64,000 nucleotides of DNA. Source: Bacillota bacterium. Lineage in GTDB: Bacteria > Bacillota > Bacilli > Alicyclobacillales > SLC66. The notes beneath the pieces are model-generated. The model was not told the origin of the DNA. It made no database searches and was given only the letters and a program-made list of their open reading frames with translations. Shown here one piece after another: positions 1 through 9,758 of this stretch (position 1 is its first letter; every line of letters begins with the position of its first letter). The position numbers and the translations under genes are program-made. The stretch spans positions 1 to 64,000 of the forward strand of contig JAJZCB010000003.1 in assembly GCA_021846285.1 (NCBI GenBank), in the 5' to 3' direction.

Positions 1-12
1 TTCGGCTAACGA

Positions 13-89
13 TGGCGTGCCCGGAGAGATTCGAACTCCCGGCCTTTTGATTCGTAGTCAAACGCTCTATCCAGCTGAGCTACGGGCAC
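13..89 (-). tRNA. tRNA-Arg (anticodon ACG)
   Basis: The minus strand folds as a complete cloverleaf. The acceptor arms GTGCCCG and CGGGCAC pair, the anticodon stem TTTGA/TCAAA encloses the loop CTACGAA (anticodon ACG), and a TTCGAAT T-loop is present. The 3' CCA is encoded. Confidence 0.96.
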
Positions 90-268
90 AAAAAGGAGAA
101 CACGAGTAGAATAGCAAAAATCGACTACCCACGTCAAGGCATTTCAGGGTAAAACTTTTATGGAGAAGATTTGCATCTGCTGCCAACAGTCGCGCCGCGT
201 TGTACAGGAATGCCTGAAACCGCCTTATCCCCGCGGCGGTAGCCGGGGGTTTGCGGCTGGATTTTTGG

Positions 269-499
269 TTAGTCTCTGCGGTTTGCCTGTTCGTTCTCGT
301 CCTTAATTTCCTGACGGAACCCTTCTATGCTGTTCCGCCTGCGCTCATTTTTGGCCTCAATATCAGCCTTGTCGCGGTCGCTCATTTCATGTTCGTGGGC
401 GCGCAGTTTCATTTCAGCATGGCGTAAGTTATCCTGTGTGTCCGCAATGTGGTTCTGCAGTTTTTCTACATTGTCACGACGGTCGTCTGGATTGGCCAA
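269..499 (-). CDS. tlp: Small acid-soluble spore protein Tlp
   Basis: This 76-residue, highly charged protein has the conserved Tlp opening NPDDRRDNVEKLQ and the helical block NERRRNSIEGFRQEIKDE. Tlp proteins are made in the forespore and are found in the spore core. I chose the TTG start at 499 because it gives the canonical MANPDDR N-terminus and lies 7 bases after GAGGAG. A GTG three codons upstream overlaps the ribosome-binding site. The gene shows that the host forms endospores. It stands alone between tRNA-Arg and the yhaN 3' end. Confidence 0.88.
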   Translation of the reverse strand: MANPDDRRDNVEKLQNHIADTQDNLRHAEMKLRAHEHEMSDRDKADIEAKNERRRNSIEGFRQEIKDENEQANRRD

Positions 500-598
500 T
501 GGTATCACTCCTCGCTGCTCGTCTAAGTGGCGCAGGAGTAGTATGAAACAACAGTCACGGGCCTATGCGTCAACACTCACGTCCGCGTTGCCATTGAG

Positions 599-3500
599 TT
601 ATTCGAGGCGTATGACGTGAACCTCTTCCTGCTCCAGGGCGGCGGCTTCCAATACAGTGTCGTGGCAAGTCAAGTAGATCATCTGTCGCGCACGCGCTTC
701 TTGCGCCAATATATGCATGTACTCCCGGAGACGTTTCTGATCAAAGTTAACCATTGGATCGTCAAGAACAATCGGTAAAATCAGTTCTCGTTGCGCGTAG
801 TCGCGAATCAAAGCCAACCGCATCGCAAGATAGATCTGTTCCTTCGTACCGCGCGACAATTGACTCACATTCCACTCTCGTTGAAAACGATCCGTACAGA
901 TCAGTTCAGGTTTGTCTGCATTGGCGACGTTGATGCCCAACTGAGTGTATTTCCCTTGTGTCACGCGCGTAAAGATCTCCGTGGTTTCCCTGATCGCCTG
1001 CGGTTGGCGCTCACGCTCAAAAGTCTCCCTGGCGCTTCGCATTAGCGCTTCCGCAGTTCTGTACACTGCCCAGGATCTGGCCAGTCGCTGCCGTTCCGTT
1101 TCAAGGGTTGCAACGGTCCAGGCCGCATCCATGGCTCCCACTCCGTCATTCCAGGATCGCAGTTCGGCCTCCAGAGTGGTAATATCCTGAATGCACGCTT
1201 CTTCTTCCTGGCGGCATTGCCGCCAGTCTGCCTCTGCAGACACGAGCGCAGCATCGAGATCTTCTTTCGTCACACCACGGAGAGATTCCACACGTAAATC
1301 GTAGGCGTCATGCCCCCCACAAATGCCATACGCCCGCATCCGCTCACCTTGCAGCTCCTTGTCGAGTCTCTCGCGGTCAAGATGGATCGCATCAAGTTGA
1401 TCAAATTCTTCCCGAGTCGTAACGCCCAAAGCTAAAAACACTTGCTCTCTGCGCTCTTTATGGATTCCCAGGGCACTTCGGTCGGCCTCGATGACTCGTT
1501 CGCTGTCGGCCAGCTTGTCCAGTAAGGTCAACCTATTTCTATCTGCCTCCTGAGCTTCCTGCGCGGCTCGCAGAGCCAACTCCAGCTCTGTCTTCAAACG
1601 TGTAAAAACAGCGTCCAGTTCACGTCCATCAGGATTAGCCGCGTTTGCCGCAGCAACCTCCACTCCCTCACTGTCGGTGTCTGACAGAAGGGCCAAGACT
1701 CGCTGGACCGACTCGTTGAAGCCAATCACTCGTTGTGTGTCAATCTCCTGAACCTGCTGTTTGTGTTCAATATCATCGCGATTCTCCCGCCACTGTTTCA
1801 CCAATCGCGCTTCTTCCAGGAATGGTTGCACAGCACAGGGAAAGCCGTGCAGACTGAATCTCTCCAAAAAGGCGCGCCACGATTCACATACATCCTCGTA
1901 GTTCCGCAAGGTCCGTTGCTGCTTGTCCAAAGCCTCCCGGTATTCGTTGGTCCGCGAAAGCCACTGGGCATGTCTGCCCCTGGTGTCATCGATATTTTTT
2001 CGCTCCGCCTCTACAGAACGGATCTTGACTGCAAGTTCAGTCTGAGCCCGTACGAATTCAGCCGCGCCCAGAAGCTCAACAACTACATGAACCAGGGCTT
2101 TCTGCAGTTTTCCAATCTCCGTGTTAACCAGAGCCAATTCACTGTCACAGCGCGCCAATTCACGCTGCGCCTCGGCTGCCGAGTCGACGGCGGCCCTGGG
2201 CTGCACTCTTTGCACCCACACGAAACCGCTGACAAACAGGGCCAACCCCACGACAATGGTGCCTAGACCCGAGACCACAGCGTTGTGCAGCAGCGCCGCA
2301 ACTCCCAATACGATCAGCAGACACGAGGCGATCGCCAGTACCGAGAGGGCCGCGCCGCGACCTGAGTTACCGTGCTCAAGCAGGACAGCGACGTGTTTTT
2401 CCCGACCATCCCTGTCTGACAGAAGGCGATCACGCGCCATCATCCGTTCCCGCAGTTCACTCAGACGCGTGGCGTCATCTTGAAGATCAGTCAGATCTGC
2501 CTCCAACTGAGTACTCTGAAGTTCCAAATCCGCAGCACTTTCCGTTTGCCAGGAATCGGGCAGGTCGCTCCTTGCCGGCGCGGCCAATTCCCGACAGCGA
2601 TTCGCCTCTTGCGCCGCATTGTCCCGATTATTGACAGCTGCCTGCAATTGTTCACCGAAACGCTTGGCCTTGTCGATCGCAACAGAGCCGAAATCGGCGT
2701 TGTTGACAGTTTCATCCGTCATGTGCGCAGACATTTGGCCCCGCAGTGAGCGCGAAGCGCGATGAAGTTCCGCCAGTTCCTGATCGCGTGCGGCGATATG
2801 GCGCAACTGCTCTTCCACGCCGCTGGCCTGCCTGTAGAGCGCCTGTAATTCCGTCGCGAGCGCGAGCGCCGGCTGATCGATGACAATTCCGTCATGTTCC
2901 CGTCTGCGCGCCTCAAATGTTTCGACATGCTGGTTGAGCTGTCGCTCGACCTGTTCGAGCGCGGCCGTTGAAGCGCTGACGATCTCACGTTGTGCGCCGG
3001 TGATTCTTGGCACTCCAGCGAATGGCGCCAGCTCTTCCGTGAGCAGGACGATATGTTGGTGGATGGGATACAGCTCCACATCTCTTCGCAAGCGGAGCCG
3101 TCGGGCGTCGATCTCTACTTCCCGAGTCCTTATCTCGCGCGCAAGGTTGTCACGAGCGAGCGCGAGTTTCCTGGTAAGCTCCATGTAAGCCTCTGGCGTA
3201 TCCGAACGGTTTGCTTCCTGTGATCGCGCCTCCGCCAATTTTGCCAGACATTGACGCAGTCGGGCGTTGCGAGCCCGTCCGTCAGAACTGAAGATGTCGC
3301 GCGCCTTCGCTGCAAATATCTGTTCGATTTCCACTGGGGAATGTGACCCGAGCAGGCCAACCGTGTAGATGCGTCGATGCAGACTTTGATTCAGTTGCTC
3401 GATCCCTTCCAATTCAGCGAGCTGGAAGGTAAATACCGAACGATAGATGAGGTCCTCTACAAGTCCGAGCACTGGCACTGCTTCCCTGATGGCCGGATCG

Positions 3501-3817
3501 CCCACATAGCTCTCTCCGGTCGGCGACGTGAGCATCGGTCGACCGCGTCCGGCTGTCGTCAATGCGCGTTCGAGACGCCACAGACCCTGTATCCCGTCCA
3601 GTTCAAAGGAGGCCGTTCCCCGCGCCGCCTGACCAAGCAGCGCAGTATTCTCCGCAATGATCGCCTTTCCAAACAACACCCCTCGAAGTCCGGCCAAAAT
3701 GGTGCTCTTTCCCGCCTCATTGGGTCCAAACACGATTGTCATGCCGTCAGGCAGATGGTCCAGAACCGGACCATTGTGTTTGCCGACATTGTACAGTGAG
3801 AGAGCGCGCAGTTTCAC
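599..3817 (-). CDS. yhaN: SbcC/YhaN-like AAA ATPase, DNA repair
   Basis: This 1,072-residue SMC-like ATPase has Walker A GPNEAGKST at residues 31-39, long coiled-coil arms, a hydrophobic pair near residues 480-530, and a C-terminal ABC half. The C-terminal half carries the signature LSRGTKEQ and Walker B LPIVLDDP. A membrane segment in the middle is typical of the YhaN branch (COG4717) rather than classical SbcC. By family knowledge it partners the nuclease YhaO, and the start overlaps the yhaO stop by four bases (ATGA), so the two are translationally coupled. The exact DNA substrate is not known from sequence. Confidence 0.85.
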   Translation of the reverse strand: MKLRALSLYNVGKHNGPVLDHLPDGMTIVFGPNEAGKSTILAGLRGVLFGKAIIAENTALLGQAARGTASFELDGIQGLWRLERALTTAGRGRPMLTSPTGESYVGDPAIREAVPVLGLVEDLIYRSVFTFQLAELEGIEQLNQSLHRRIYTVGLLGSHSPVEIEQIFAAKARDIFSSDGRARNARLRQCLAKLAEARSQEANRSDTPEAYMELTRKLALARDNLAREIRTREVEIDARRLRLRRDVELYPIHQHIVLLTEELAPFAGVPRITGAQREIVSASTAALEQVERQLNQHVETFEARRREHDGIVIDQPALALATELQALYRQASGVEEQLRHIAARDQELAELHRASRSLRGQMSAHMTDETVNNADFGSVAIDKAKRFGEQLQAAVNNRDNAAQEANRCRELAAPARSDLPDSWQTESAADLELQSTQLEADLTDLQDDATRLSELRERMMARDRLLSDRDGREKHVAVLLEHGNSGRGAALSVLAIASCLLIVLGVAALLHNAVVSGLGTIVVGLALFVSGFVWVQRVQPRAAVDSAAEAQRELARCDSELALVNTEIGKLQKALVHVVVELLGAAEFVRAQTELAVKIRSVEAERKNIDDTRGRHAQWLSRTNEYREALDKQQRTLRNYEDVCESWRAFLERFSLHGFPCAVQPFLEEARLVKQWRENRDDIEHKQQVQEIDTQRVIGFNESVQRVLALLSDTDSEGVEVAAANAANPDGRELDAVFTRLKTELELALRAAQEAQEADRNRLTLLDKLADSERVIEADRSALGIHKERREQVFLALGVTTREEFDQLDAIHLDRERLDKELQGERMRAYGICGGHDAYDLRVESLRGVTKEDLDAALVSAEADWRQCRQEEEACIQDITTLEAELRSWNDGVGAMDAAWTVATLETERQRLARSWAVYRTAEALMRSARETFERERQPQAIRETTEIFTRVTQGKYTQLGINVANADKPELICTDRFQREWNVSQLSRGTKEQIYLAMRLALIRDYAQRELILPIVLDDPMVNFDQKRLREYMHILAQEARARQMIYLTCHDTVLEAAALEQEEVHVIRLE

Positions 3818-5094
3818 CCGTTTACCCCTCCTTCCCCCACGTATTGCAACACGAGACTCTGAGCGGCTTCCAGGAGTTCCCGGATCTCTTCGTCTGACAG
3901 ACGATCGAGAGAGAGGTCGTGGCCATCATGAAACACCTCATTCAACACCGGCTTCAAAAATCGTCTGGCTGCCTGTGCATCCTCCCGATACACTCGCACA
4001 CTGCGCAAGAACTCCCCGATGAATTCACTGCTCCCGGCCAATACGTCGATGTCGACAGGCGGCCTCGTTTTAATCTCCACACCCTCAAGCAGCACGGGGA
4101 GCGATGCGTTCATCACTTCCTGCTCGAGCGTTGACTCGAACTCAGTCTGCGCCCCCAGATCCCTGTGCAGCGCGGTTACACCCTTCACGATCACTCTGAC
4201 CACATAGGCGGCGCCCGCCCCGGCAGCCGCTTCCCGCACACTGCGCAAAACACTCTGAACCGCCTGGCCCAAGTCGTGGATCCCGGAAATATCCGTCTCC
4301 AGTACGCGCCAGACTACCGTGCTCGTCACGCGCGTTTTCATCTCCACGCGCCCCGATCTGTCAACCGAGACGATGAGGCACCCGCGTTCTCCCTCCTCTT
4401 TCACATGTCTCCCCTGTGGATTCCCCGGATACACCACCGCAGGACTGTGCGGCCGCAGCACAGCGGGTTTATGAATATGCCCCAGACCCCAAAAGTCAAA
4501 GTTCCTGCGCATCAGGTCCTCCAGGCGCGTGGCGCAGTAATTGGCGTGGTCGCCCGCCTGGCCCACCGCTCCATGGTACAATCCGAGCGCAAAATCAGCT
4601 GTCGCGTCACGTTCAAAATGGGCCGCCAGCGATTGGTATATTTCTGACTGTCCATAGCTGAATCCGCTGACCTGAACGCGCGTATCGCGTATCGTGAACA
4701 CTGTCGACGGCACTCGATAATCAGGTGCGGGAACGGGAGGCATAGCCGCAAACACAGTGACGTTGTCAGGCCACGCGAGTGGACGCACGCGACCAAGCGG
4801 ATCGTGGTTTCCATGACTCACGAACACCCGAATGTCCGCATCCCGAAGCCGCTCAAATCCTCTTGCCAACTCAAACTGAACGGCCATCGGCACACGGGTT
4901 GAATCAAACAGATCGCCCGCCACTGTGACAAAATCCACTCTCTCTTCAAGCGCAATGTCAACGATTCGGTCAAACGCTTTATAAGACGCCGTCTGAACCC
5001 GGCGCAACCACTCCTGGGGCAGCTGTTTCGCCAGCCCGCTAAAGGGGGTGCCCAGATGCAAATCCGCAGTGTGCAAGAATCGAAATGCGTTCAC
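3814..5094 (-). CDS. yhaO: SbcD/YhaO-like metallophosphoesterase, DNA repair nuclease
   Basis: This 426-residue protein has the calcineurin-type phosphoesterase motifs: DLHLG near the N-terminus, GDLFD, and GNHDPLG, followed by the GLGHIHKP and YPGNPQGRH histidine motifs. This is the Mre11/SbcD fold, which binds two metal ions. The GTG at 5094 is chosen because GGAGG lies just upstream and because it places the DLHLG motif close to the N-terminus. An upstream ATG would add 12 residues without a site. It is the first gene of the yhaO-yhaN operon and probably supplies the nuclease activity to the YhaN ATPase. Confidence 0.85.
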   Translation of the reverse strand: MNAFRFLHTADLHLGTPFSGLAKQLPQEWLRRVQTASYKAFDRIVDIALEERVDFVTVAGDLFDSTRVPMAVQFELARGFERLRDADIRVFVSHGNHDPLGRVRPLAWPDNVTVFAAMPPVPAPDYRVPSTVFTIRDTRVQVSGFSYGQSEIYQSLAAHFERDATADFALGLYHGAVGQAGDHANYCATRLEDLMRRNFDFWGLGHIHKPAVLRPHSPAVVYPGNPQGRHVKEEGERGCLIVSVDRSGRVEMKTRVTSTVVWRVLETDISGIHDLGQAVQSVLRSVREAAAGAGAAYVVRVIVKGVTALHRDLGAQTEFESTLEQEVMNASLPVLLEGVEIKTRPPVDIDVLAGSSEFIGEFLRSVRVYREDAQAARRFLKPVLNEVFHDGHDLSLDRLSDEEIRELLEAAQSLVLQYVGEGGVNG

Positions 5095-5370
5095 GTGCCA
5101 CCTCCAGATCTGGGTGTATCCTGTATACACCTACTTCGACAAGGCGTCTGCGGTTCCTGCATCGCCCTATGGTCGCCCGATCAGGTCGCAAGAACACGGC
5201 ATGCTGGTAGACACCGAAAACTCCGGAACGGCGATTTGCGTTCGCTCTCCCGGAGTCTCTGTTGCAGTCTGGCGGCGCGATCGCCCCAAGCGGGCGATGA
5301 CCATTTTTCGTGTCTGAACCTCCCTATGGGTAAAACTCCACCTCGTCAGCAAACAGAGGGCGCGACGCGT

Positions 5371-5940
5371 CTAACGATTCTCACAGACCAAAAGATAATG
5401 AGCATCGTTTGGTTTTCGTTCTTTGACCACCGTCATTCCAAGTTTCTCCAGAGCCGTCTTTAGGTCATGCTTGGCAAGGCGGTCAGCAACCGGAGGCCCA
5501 AACGATGTCTCCTGCTTTTCCCACTCTACCACGCAGAGCAAGCCGTCAGCCTTAGTGATCCTGCGCAGTTCGCGCAACGCCTTGTCCAAATCCGGCACCT
5601 CGTGCAATACGAAGGCGCACAGCGTGCGATCCACAGCCCTGTCAGGCAGCGGAATCGTCTCCGCCGCGCCCTCAAGGGTCTCAACGTTGGTCAGACCTTC
5701 TTCTGCCGCACGCTGTTGCAGGGCCGCGAGCATCTTTGGTTCTACATCAATCCCGTATACGATGCCCTTCGTCTTGCGGGCCGCCGGAATTGCAAAATAA
5801 CCCGGACCCACCCCCACATCGGCCACACTGGTCAGAAATCCAACAGACAACTCAGTCAATACAGTTTCGGGGGGCAGCAAGCGGTGGCGCTCAGGCGATA
5901 GCAAACGTTGCATGTGTTCGGGGCCAAAACGATGACTCAA
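5371..5940 (-). CDS. Class I SAM-dependent methyltransferase
   Basis: This 189-residue protein has the Rossmann motifs of a small-molecule or lipid methyltransferase. Motif I reads DVGVGPGYF, the acidic loop is GIDVEPKML, and the post-motif region is AAETIPLPDRAVDRTLCAFVLHEV. It resembles the UbiE/Methyltransf_11 group, in which the substrate cannot be read from sequence. It is a single-gene unit between the yhaO promoter region and the aco operon terminator. Confidence 0.8.
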   Translation of the reverse strand: MSHRFGPEHMQRLLSPERHRLLPPETVLTELSVGFLTSVADVGVGPGYFAIPAARKTKGIVYGIDVEPKMLAALQQRAAEEGLTNVETLEGAAETIPLPDRAVDRTLCAFVLHEVPDLDKALRELRRITKADGLLCVVEWEKQETSFGPPVADRLAKHDLKTALEKLGMTVVKERKPNDAHYLLVCENR

Positions 5941-6249
5941 AATGAGTTGCTCCTCTCCGGTGCTCGAATCAGCTGCTCATCTGCAAAAATCCACATCATA
6001 GTCTAGCTTATCCCATCCGGTCGCCTGGAGCAATGCTGGCCCGCTGGATCGTTGCACCATCGCCCTGGAGAGATCTCTCATACCGAACGGATCACCATAC
6101 AACGCATAAAACGCATAAAACGACAGAAACCAAGGCGCGACACAGACGCCTTGGTCCATATATCAATCATTTACCACCACAGAAATGCCAGCGCGAAAAT
6201 CCAGGCGAACACATGGTGTTCGAAAAAGACCCCCTGTTATACAGCGTCG
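5941..6249. other. Intergenic region between aco operon end and methyltransferase
   Basis: No convincing gene is visible in this 309-base gap. It holds the promoter region of the leftward methyltransferase, a short TAAAACGCA direct repeat near 6100-6120, and the hairpin listed separately. Confidence 0.6.
6129..6155 (-). terminator. Probable intrinsic terminator of the aco operon
   Basis: A perfect 9-bp inverted repeat, ACCAAGGCG and CGCCTTGGT, flanks a 9-base loop. It lies about 95 bases after the acoC stop, and on the minus strand it is followed by a T-rich tail (TTCTGTCGTTTT). The tail is imperfect. Confidence 0.6.
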
Positions 6250-7455
6250 TCAAACCATATTGTCCGGTTCGACCAGCACATGAACCAGGGTTTGCAGGAA
6301 CCTCGCTGCTGGTCCGCCATCCAGAACCCGATGGTCAAAGGTGAGACTGAGCGGCAGTCTCTGCCGCACTTCGAAATTACCAATGTCGAGAACTATCTGC
6401 TCCTCCACTTTTCCGACGCCAAGAATGCCCGCCTCTGGCGGATTCAAGACGGGAGTAAAGAATCCAATTCCATATCCACCAAGATTGGTTACCGTGAAAG
6501 TACTTCCAGTAAACTCATGCGCGGACAGTCTGTGCAGCCGCGCCTGCTCTGCCAGACGACTCGACTCTTGGTGGATTTCCTGCAATGTCAATTGATCGGC
6601 ATGCCGAATCACTGGAACAAACAGCCCTTCATCCGTGTCGACCGCCAGTCCGAGGTTCACGTCTGGATGATGGACAATTCCCGTATCCGTCCAACTCGCG
6701 TTGACATGTGGATGCTCGCGAAGAGCCATGCAGACACCTCGCAAAACCCAATCATTCCAACTCGCCTTCGCAGCGAGCAACTTGCGTTTTTGAGCCAGGA
6801 CCGTGACGTCCGCCCAGGTGGTGATTGTCAACTGGGCGCTTTGCTGCAGGCTTTGCAGCATTCGATCCGCTATGGTTCGACGTACCGCGCTGATGCCGAT
6901 GACATCTTCAGTTTGCCTCCCGGCAGTCTCCAGCGAGTCGCTCAGGGAACCCAAGGCTGAGCCGCTCGATGCCGCGGCGGCCGAGCGGCTCGACGCCGAG
7001 GCGCGAATGTCCTCCTCAGTCACGCGGCTGTTTGCACCCGTTCCCACCACCATTGCGGGGTTCACGCCCAACTGCTGTGCCAGCCGTCGCAGACGGGGTG
7101 TCATCGGCACAAAATCACCGCGCGTTCCGGAGGCTTCCGCAAAAGGCGCTGGCTCGTGAACCTCCTCGCCTTGCGCAATCTCATGGACAGACTCACTACG
7201 CACGTCCGCACCATGAGTCAGATCCGTTTCAATCAACGCCAGAACATCTCCGACCACAGCAACCTCCGCTCGTTTGATCAAAATTTCCTTGACCATGCCG
7301 GCGACAGGAGCTTCCAATTCGAAGGTGGCCTTTTCCGTCTGAACCTCAACCAGGGTTTCCCCCGCCTGAACATACTCCCCCTCAGATTTATACCAAATGA
7401 CAATCAAGCTTTCGGCAATGTCTTCTGACGTTTGCGGCAGTTTGAACTCAAGCAC
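6250..7455 (-). CDS. acoC: Dihydrolipoyl acyltransferase (E2) of acetoin/2-oxoacid dehydrogenase
   Basis: The E2 core enzyme transfers the acyl group from E1 to CoA. Domains in order: an N-terminal lipoyl domain with the lipoylated lysine in QTEKATFE, a peripheral-subunit-binding domain (MTPRLRRLAQQLG to TEEDIRA), and a C-terminal acetyltransferase domain ending with the catalytic DHRVLDGG. I chose the GTG at 7455 because GGAGG lies 8 bases upstream and the protein then opens directly with the lipoyl domain. An ATG at 7479 has no site. It is the last gene of the operon. No dihydrolipoamide dehydrogenase (E3) follows, so E3 must be supplied from elsewhere. Confidence 0.85.
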   Translation of the reverse strand: MLEFKLPQTSEDIAESLIVIWYKSEGEYVQAGETLVEVQTEKATFELEAPVAGMVKEILIKRAEVAVVGDVLALIETDLTHGADVRSESVHEIAQGEEVHEPAPFAEASGTRGDFVPMTPRLRRLAQQLGVNPAMVVGTGANSRVTEEDIRASASSRSAAAASSGSALGSLSDSLETAGRQTEDVIGISAVRRTIADRMLQSLQQSAQLTITTWADVTVLAQKRKLLAAKASWNDWVLRGVCMALREHPHVNASWTDTGIVHHPDVNLGLAVDTDEGLFVPVIRHADQLTLQEIHQESSRLAEQARLHRLSAHEFTGSTFTVTNLGGYGIGFFTPVLNPPEAGILGVGKVEEQIVLDIGNFEVRQRLPLSLTFDHRVLDGGPAARFLQTLVHVLVEPDNMV

Positions 7456-7481
7456 TGCTTCGTCCTCCGTCTGCAGCATAT

Positions 7482-8501
7482 TTAATGGCGCACAAGTTGT
7501 TCAACCGCTTTGCGAATCTCCTTGACACCTGGAACAATCGCCTGCTCCAGTGGACGACTGTACGGAATCGGCACATCCGGCACGGCGAGACGCAAAATGG
7601 GATCTTCCAGGTCATACAGGGCTTCCTCCGCTACTATCGCCGCAATTTCTGCTGTCATCCCATAAGATCGATAGTCCTCATCCACGACCAATAGGCGGTG
7701 AGTTTTACGCACTGAGTTCAAGATAGTCTCCTTGTCCAGCGGCACAAGAGACCGCAAATCAATCACTTCCGCTTCAATACCCTCTACCGCCAGTTGGTTG
7801 GCGGCTTCAACAGCGTGATGCATGGTCATCTGGATACCTACTATGGTGACATCTTTGCCCTCCCGGACTACATTAGCCTTCCCAAGCGGCACCGTGTACT
7901 CTTCCTCTGGAACATGGCCGACCGAGTAGTCGAGTTGATCCATCCAGCCGAGACCCTGCAGGGTCTTGTGAAACATGAAGATCACCGGGTTGTCGTCCCG
8001 GATGGCGGAAACCATCATTCCCTTCAGATCATAAGGAGTCGCTGGAGCCACCACCTTGAGCCCTGGCATGTGCGCAAATGTGGCGTACAGAGTTTGCGAG
8101 TGTTGAGCGGCGTCGCTGTACCCCCCGCCGACGGCCGTCATCAGCACCATGGGAAGTTTGACATTACCCCCCGACATGTAATGAATTTTCGCCATATGGT
8201 TGTAAATCTGGTCCATACAAACACCAAAGAAATCAACAAACATAAGTTCTACAATGGGTCGCATGCCTTCAGCCGCCGCTCCGATGGCCGCGCCAATAAA
8301 GGCTGTCTCCGAAATCGGCGTATCGCGCACGCGTTCCGCCCCAAATCTTTGATGGAGGCCTTCAGCGGATCCAAATATACCGCCATACGCTCCGACATCT
8401 TCCCCCATGACAAAAACGTTCTCGTCGCGCTCCATTTCCTGGGCAATCGCTTCTGCCATGGCCTTGTTGCCGGTCAACAACCGTCTATGAACCGTACTCA
8501 C
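7482..8501 (-). CDS. acoB: Acetoin/pyruvate dehydrogenase E1 beta subunit
   Basis: This 339-residue transketolase-type beta subunit contains the N-terminal signature GEDVGAYGG and the region RDTPISETAFIGAAIGAA, followed by the C-terminal transketolase domain with VVDEDYRSYG. With the alpha subunit it forms the thiamine-diphosphate E1 that cleaves acetoin or a 2-oxoacid. Assignment to acetoin rather than pyruvate rests on the AcoR-like activator and the sigma-54 promoter, not on active-site residues. Confidence 0.85.
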   Translation of the reverse strand: MSTVHRRLLTGNKAMAEAIAQEMERDENVFVMGEDVGAYGGIFGSAEGLHQRFGAERVRDTPISETAFIGAAIGAAAEGMRPIVELMFVDFFGVCMDQIYNHMAKIHYMSGGNVKLPMVLMTAVGGGYSDAAQHSQTLYATFAHMPGLKVVAPATPYDLKGMMVSAIRDDNPVIFMFHKTLQGLGWMDQLDYSVGHVPEEEYTVPLGKANVVREGKDVTIVGIQMTMHHAVEAANQLAVEGIEAEVIDLRSLVPLDKETILNSVRKTHRLLVVDEDYRSYGMTAEIAAIVAEEALYDLEDPILRLAVPDVPIPYSRPLEQAIVPGVKEIRKAVEQLVRH

Positions 8502-8572
8502 GACGTGACTCCTCCTTTATCTGGAACCCATATTCCGCAAATAGTCTGTGTCCACGGCAATAACCGAGCGCC

Positions 8573-9568
8573 CTACTGAGCTGACAGATCAAACACATCT
8601 TCCAGCGCAGCCCCAGGATGCGGGTATGCGCTTTCACGGGCAAACTGGTAGGCCTCGTCGACCGCACGGCGCGCGCGCGTCTCCATGGCGTTCAGTTCGC
8701 CTTGCGCAACCCCCTCTTCCACCAACAGTGATTTCACCCGTACGATCGGATCTTTTTCACGCAACGCGGGAACCTCATCTCTGCCACGATAGACTTCGGG
8801 GTCACCCTGAAAGTGTCCGAGATAGCGATAGGTTTCAATCTCGATCAAGGCTGGTCCTTCACCAAGTCTTGCCCGTTTGACAGCGTCTTCGGAAACGCGG
8901 TACATCTCTACGGGATCGTTGTTACGAACGTAATAACCCGCGATGCCGTATGCACTGGCCCTTTCCGCGTTAAAAGGCACGGCCGTGGAAACCGCCTTGG
9001 GAACGGAGATCCCATACGAATTATCCTCGACAACCACAATCAGCGGAAGTTTCCAGACGGCCGCCAGATTCAGGGACTCGTGAAAGGCGCCGGCATTGGC
9101 TGCTCCCTCGCCAATGAACGCGACCGCCACCCAGTCCTTCCCTTTCATCTTGGCGGCCAGCGCGGCGCCCACCGCATGCGGAATACCGGCAGCTACTATG
9201 CCCCCACAGGAGAATTTGACATCCGTATCAAACAGATGCATGTGCCCCCCTTTTCCCTTACCAAGTCCAGTCTCCTTGCCAAATATCTCAGCCGTCATCC
9301 TGTTTAGATCAACGCCCTTGGCGATGGCGTTATGATGCGGCCGATGAGGCGCCGTAACCGTGTCTTCCTTTCGGAGATGAGCGCCGATGCCAACCGCCGC
9401 CGGCTCCTGCCCAGCGGCCAGATGCATTTCTCCCGGCACCGTGCCCGCCCCGATGTTAAACACAGGATTCTTTCCTTCCATGTACACCTGCACCATGGTT
9501 TCCTCATAGAGACGAATCTTGACCATCGTTTCGTACATCCACTTCAACTTCTCAAGCGGTATGGACAA
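8573..9568 (-). CDS. acoA: Acetoin/pyruvate dehydrogenase E1 alpha subunit
   Basis: This 331-residue E1 alpha subunit carries the thiamine-diphosphate motif in GEGAANAGAFHESLN with EDN about 25 residues later, plus the GGHMHLFD loop. The start is a TTG at 9568 preceded by AAGGAGG at 8 bases. Longer readings start in sequence occupied by the promoter. It is the first gene of acoA-acoB-acoC. A sigma-54 promoter lies 60 bases upstream and an enhancer-like palindrome about 125 bases upstream, so expression probably depends on the adjacent activator. Confidence 0.87.
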   Translation of the reverse strand: MSIPLEKLKWMYETMVKIRLYEETMVQVYMEGKNPVFNIGAGTVPGEMHLAAGQEPAAVGIGAHLRKEDTVTAPHRPHHNAIAKGVDLNRMTAEIFGKETGLGKGKGGHMHLFDTDVKFSCGGIVAAGIPHAVGAALAAKMKGKDWVAVAFIGEGAANAGAFHESLNLAAVWKLPLIVVVEDNSYGISVPKAVSTAVPFNAERASAYGIAGYYVRNNDPVEMYRVSEDAVKRARLGEGPALIEIETYRYLGHFQGDPEVYRGRDEVPALREKDPIVRVKSLLVEEGVAQGELNAMETRARRAVDEAYQFARESAYPHPGAALEDVFDLSAQ

Positions 9569-9627
9569 TCTCTTCTCCTCCTTCAATATTGTGTTCAGGA
9601 CAGAATGCACCCTCCACGCAGTTTCTA

Positions 9628-9643
9628 TGCAAGGTTCGTACCA
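9628..9643 (-). promoter_or_regulatory. Sigma-54 (-24/-12) promoter of the aco operon
   Basis: The minus strand reads TGGTACGAACCTTGCA. It differs at one position from the consensus TGGCACG-N4-TTGCA and has exact GG/GC spacing. It sits about 60 bases before the acoA start and next to a gene for a sigma-54 activator. Confidence 0.82.
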
Positions 9644-9692
9644 TGACTGCAAAGGCTGCCCCAGCGCCAATGATGGGAACAGCCCAACAGAA

Positions 9693-9717
9693 AAAGTGTT
9701 CCACCCCGGAACACTTT
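9693..9717. promoter_or_regulatory. 25-bp palindrome, probable AcoR enhancer site
   Basis: AAAGTGTTCC and GGAACACTTT form a perfect 10-bp inverted repeat around ACCCC. It lies 50 bases upstream of the -24 element and just after the acoR stop. The position and symmetry fit an upstream activating sequence bound by the Fis-type HTH of the neighbouring activator. This is inference. Confidence 0.7.
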
Positions 9718-9758
9718 GGTACACGCTATTCCGTTACAGACACAAAACAGTACACAGT

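Noticed and set aside
6052-6960. 302-codon rightward frame over acoC
   Set aside because: It is antisense to a clear E2 enzyme, with no ribosome-binding site and no domain.
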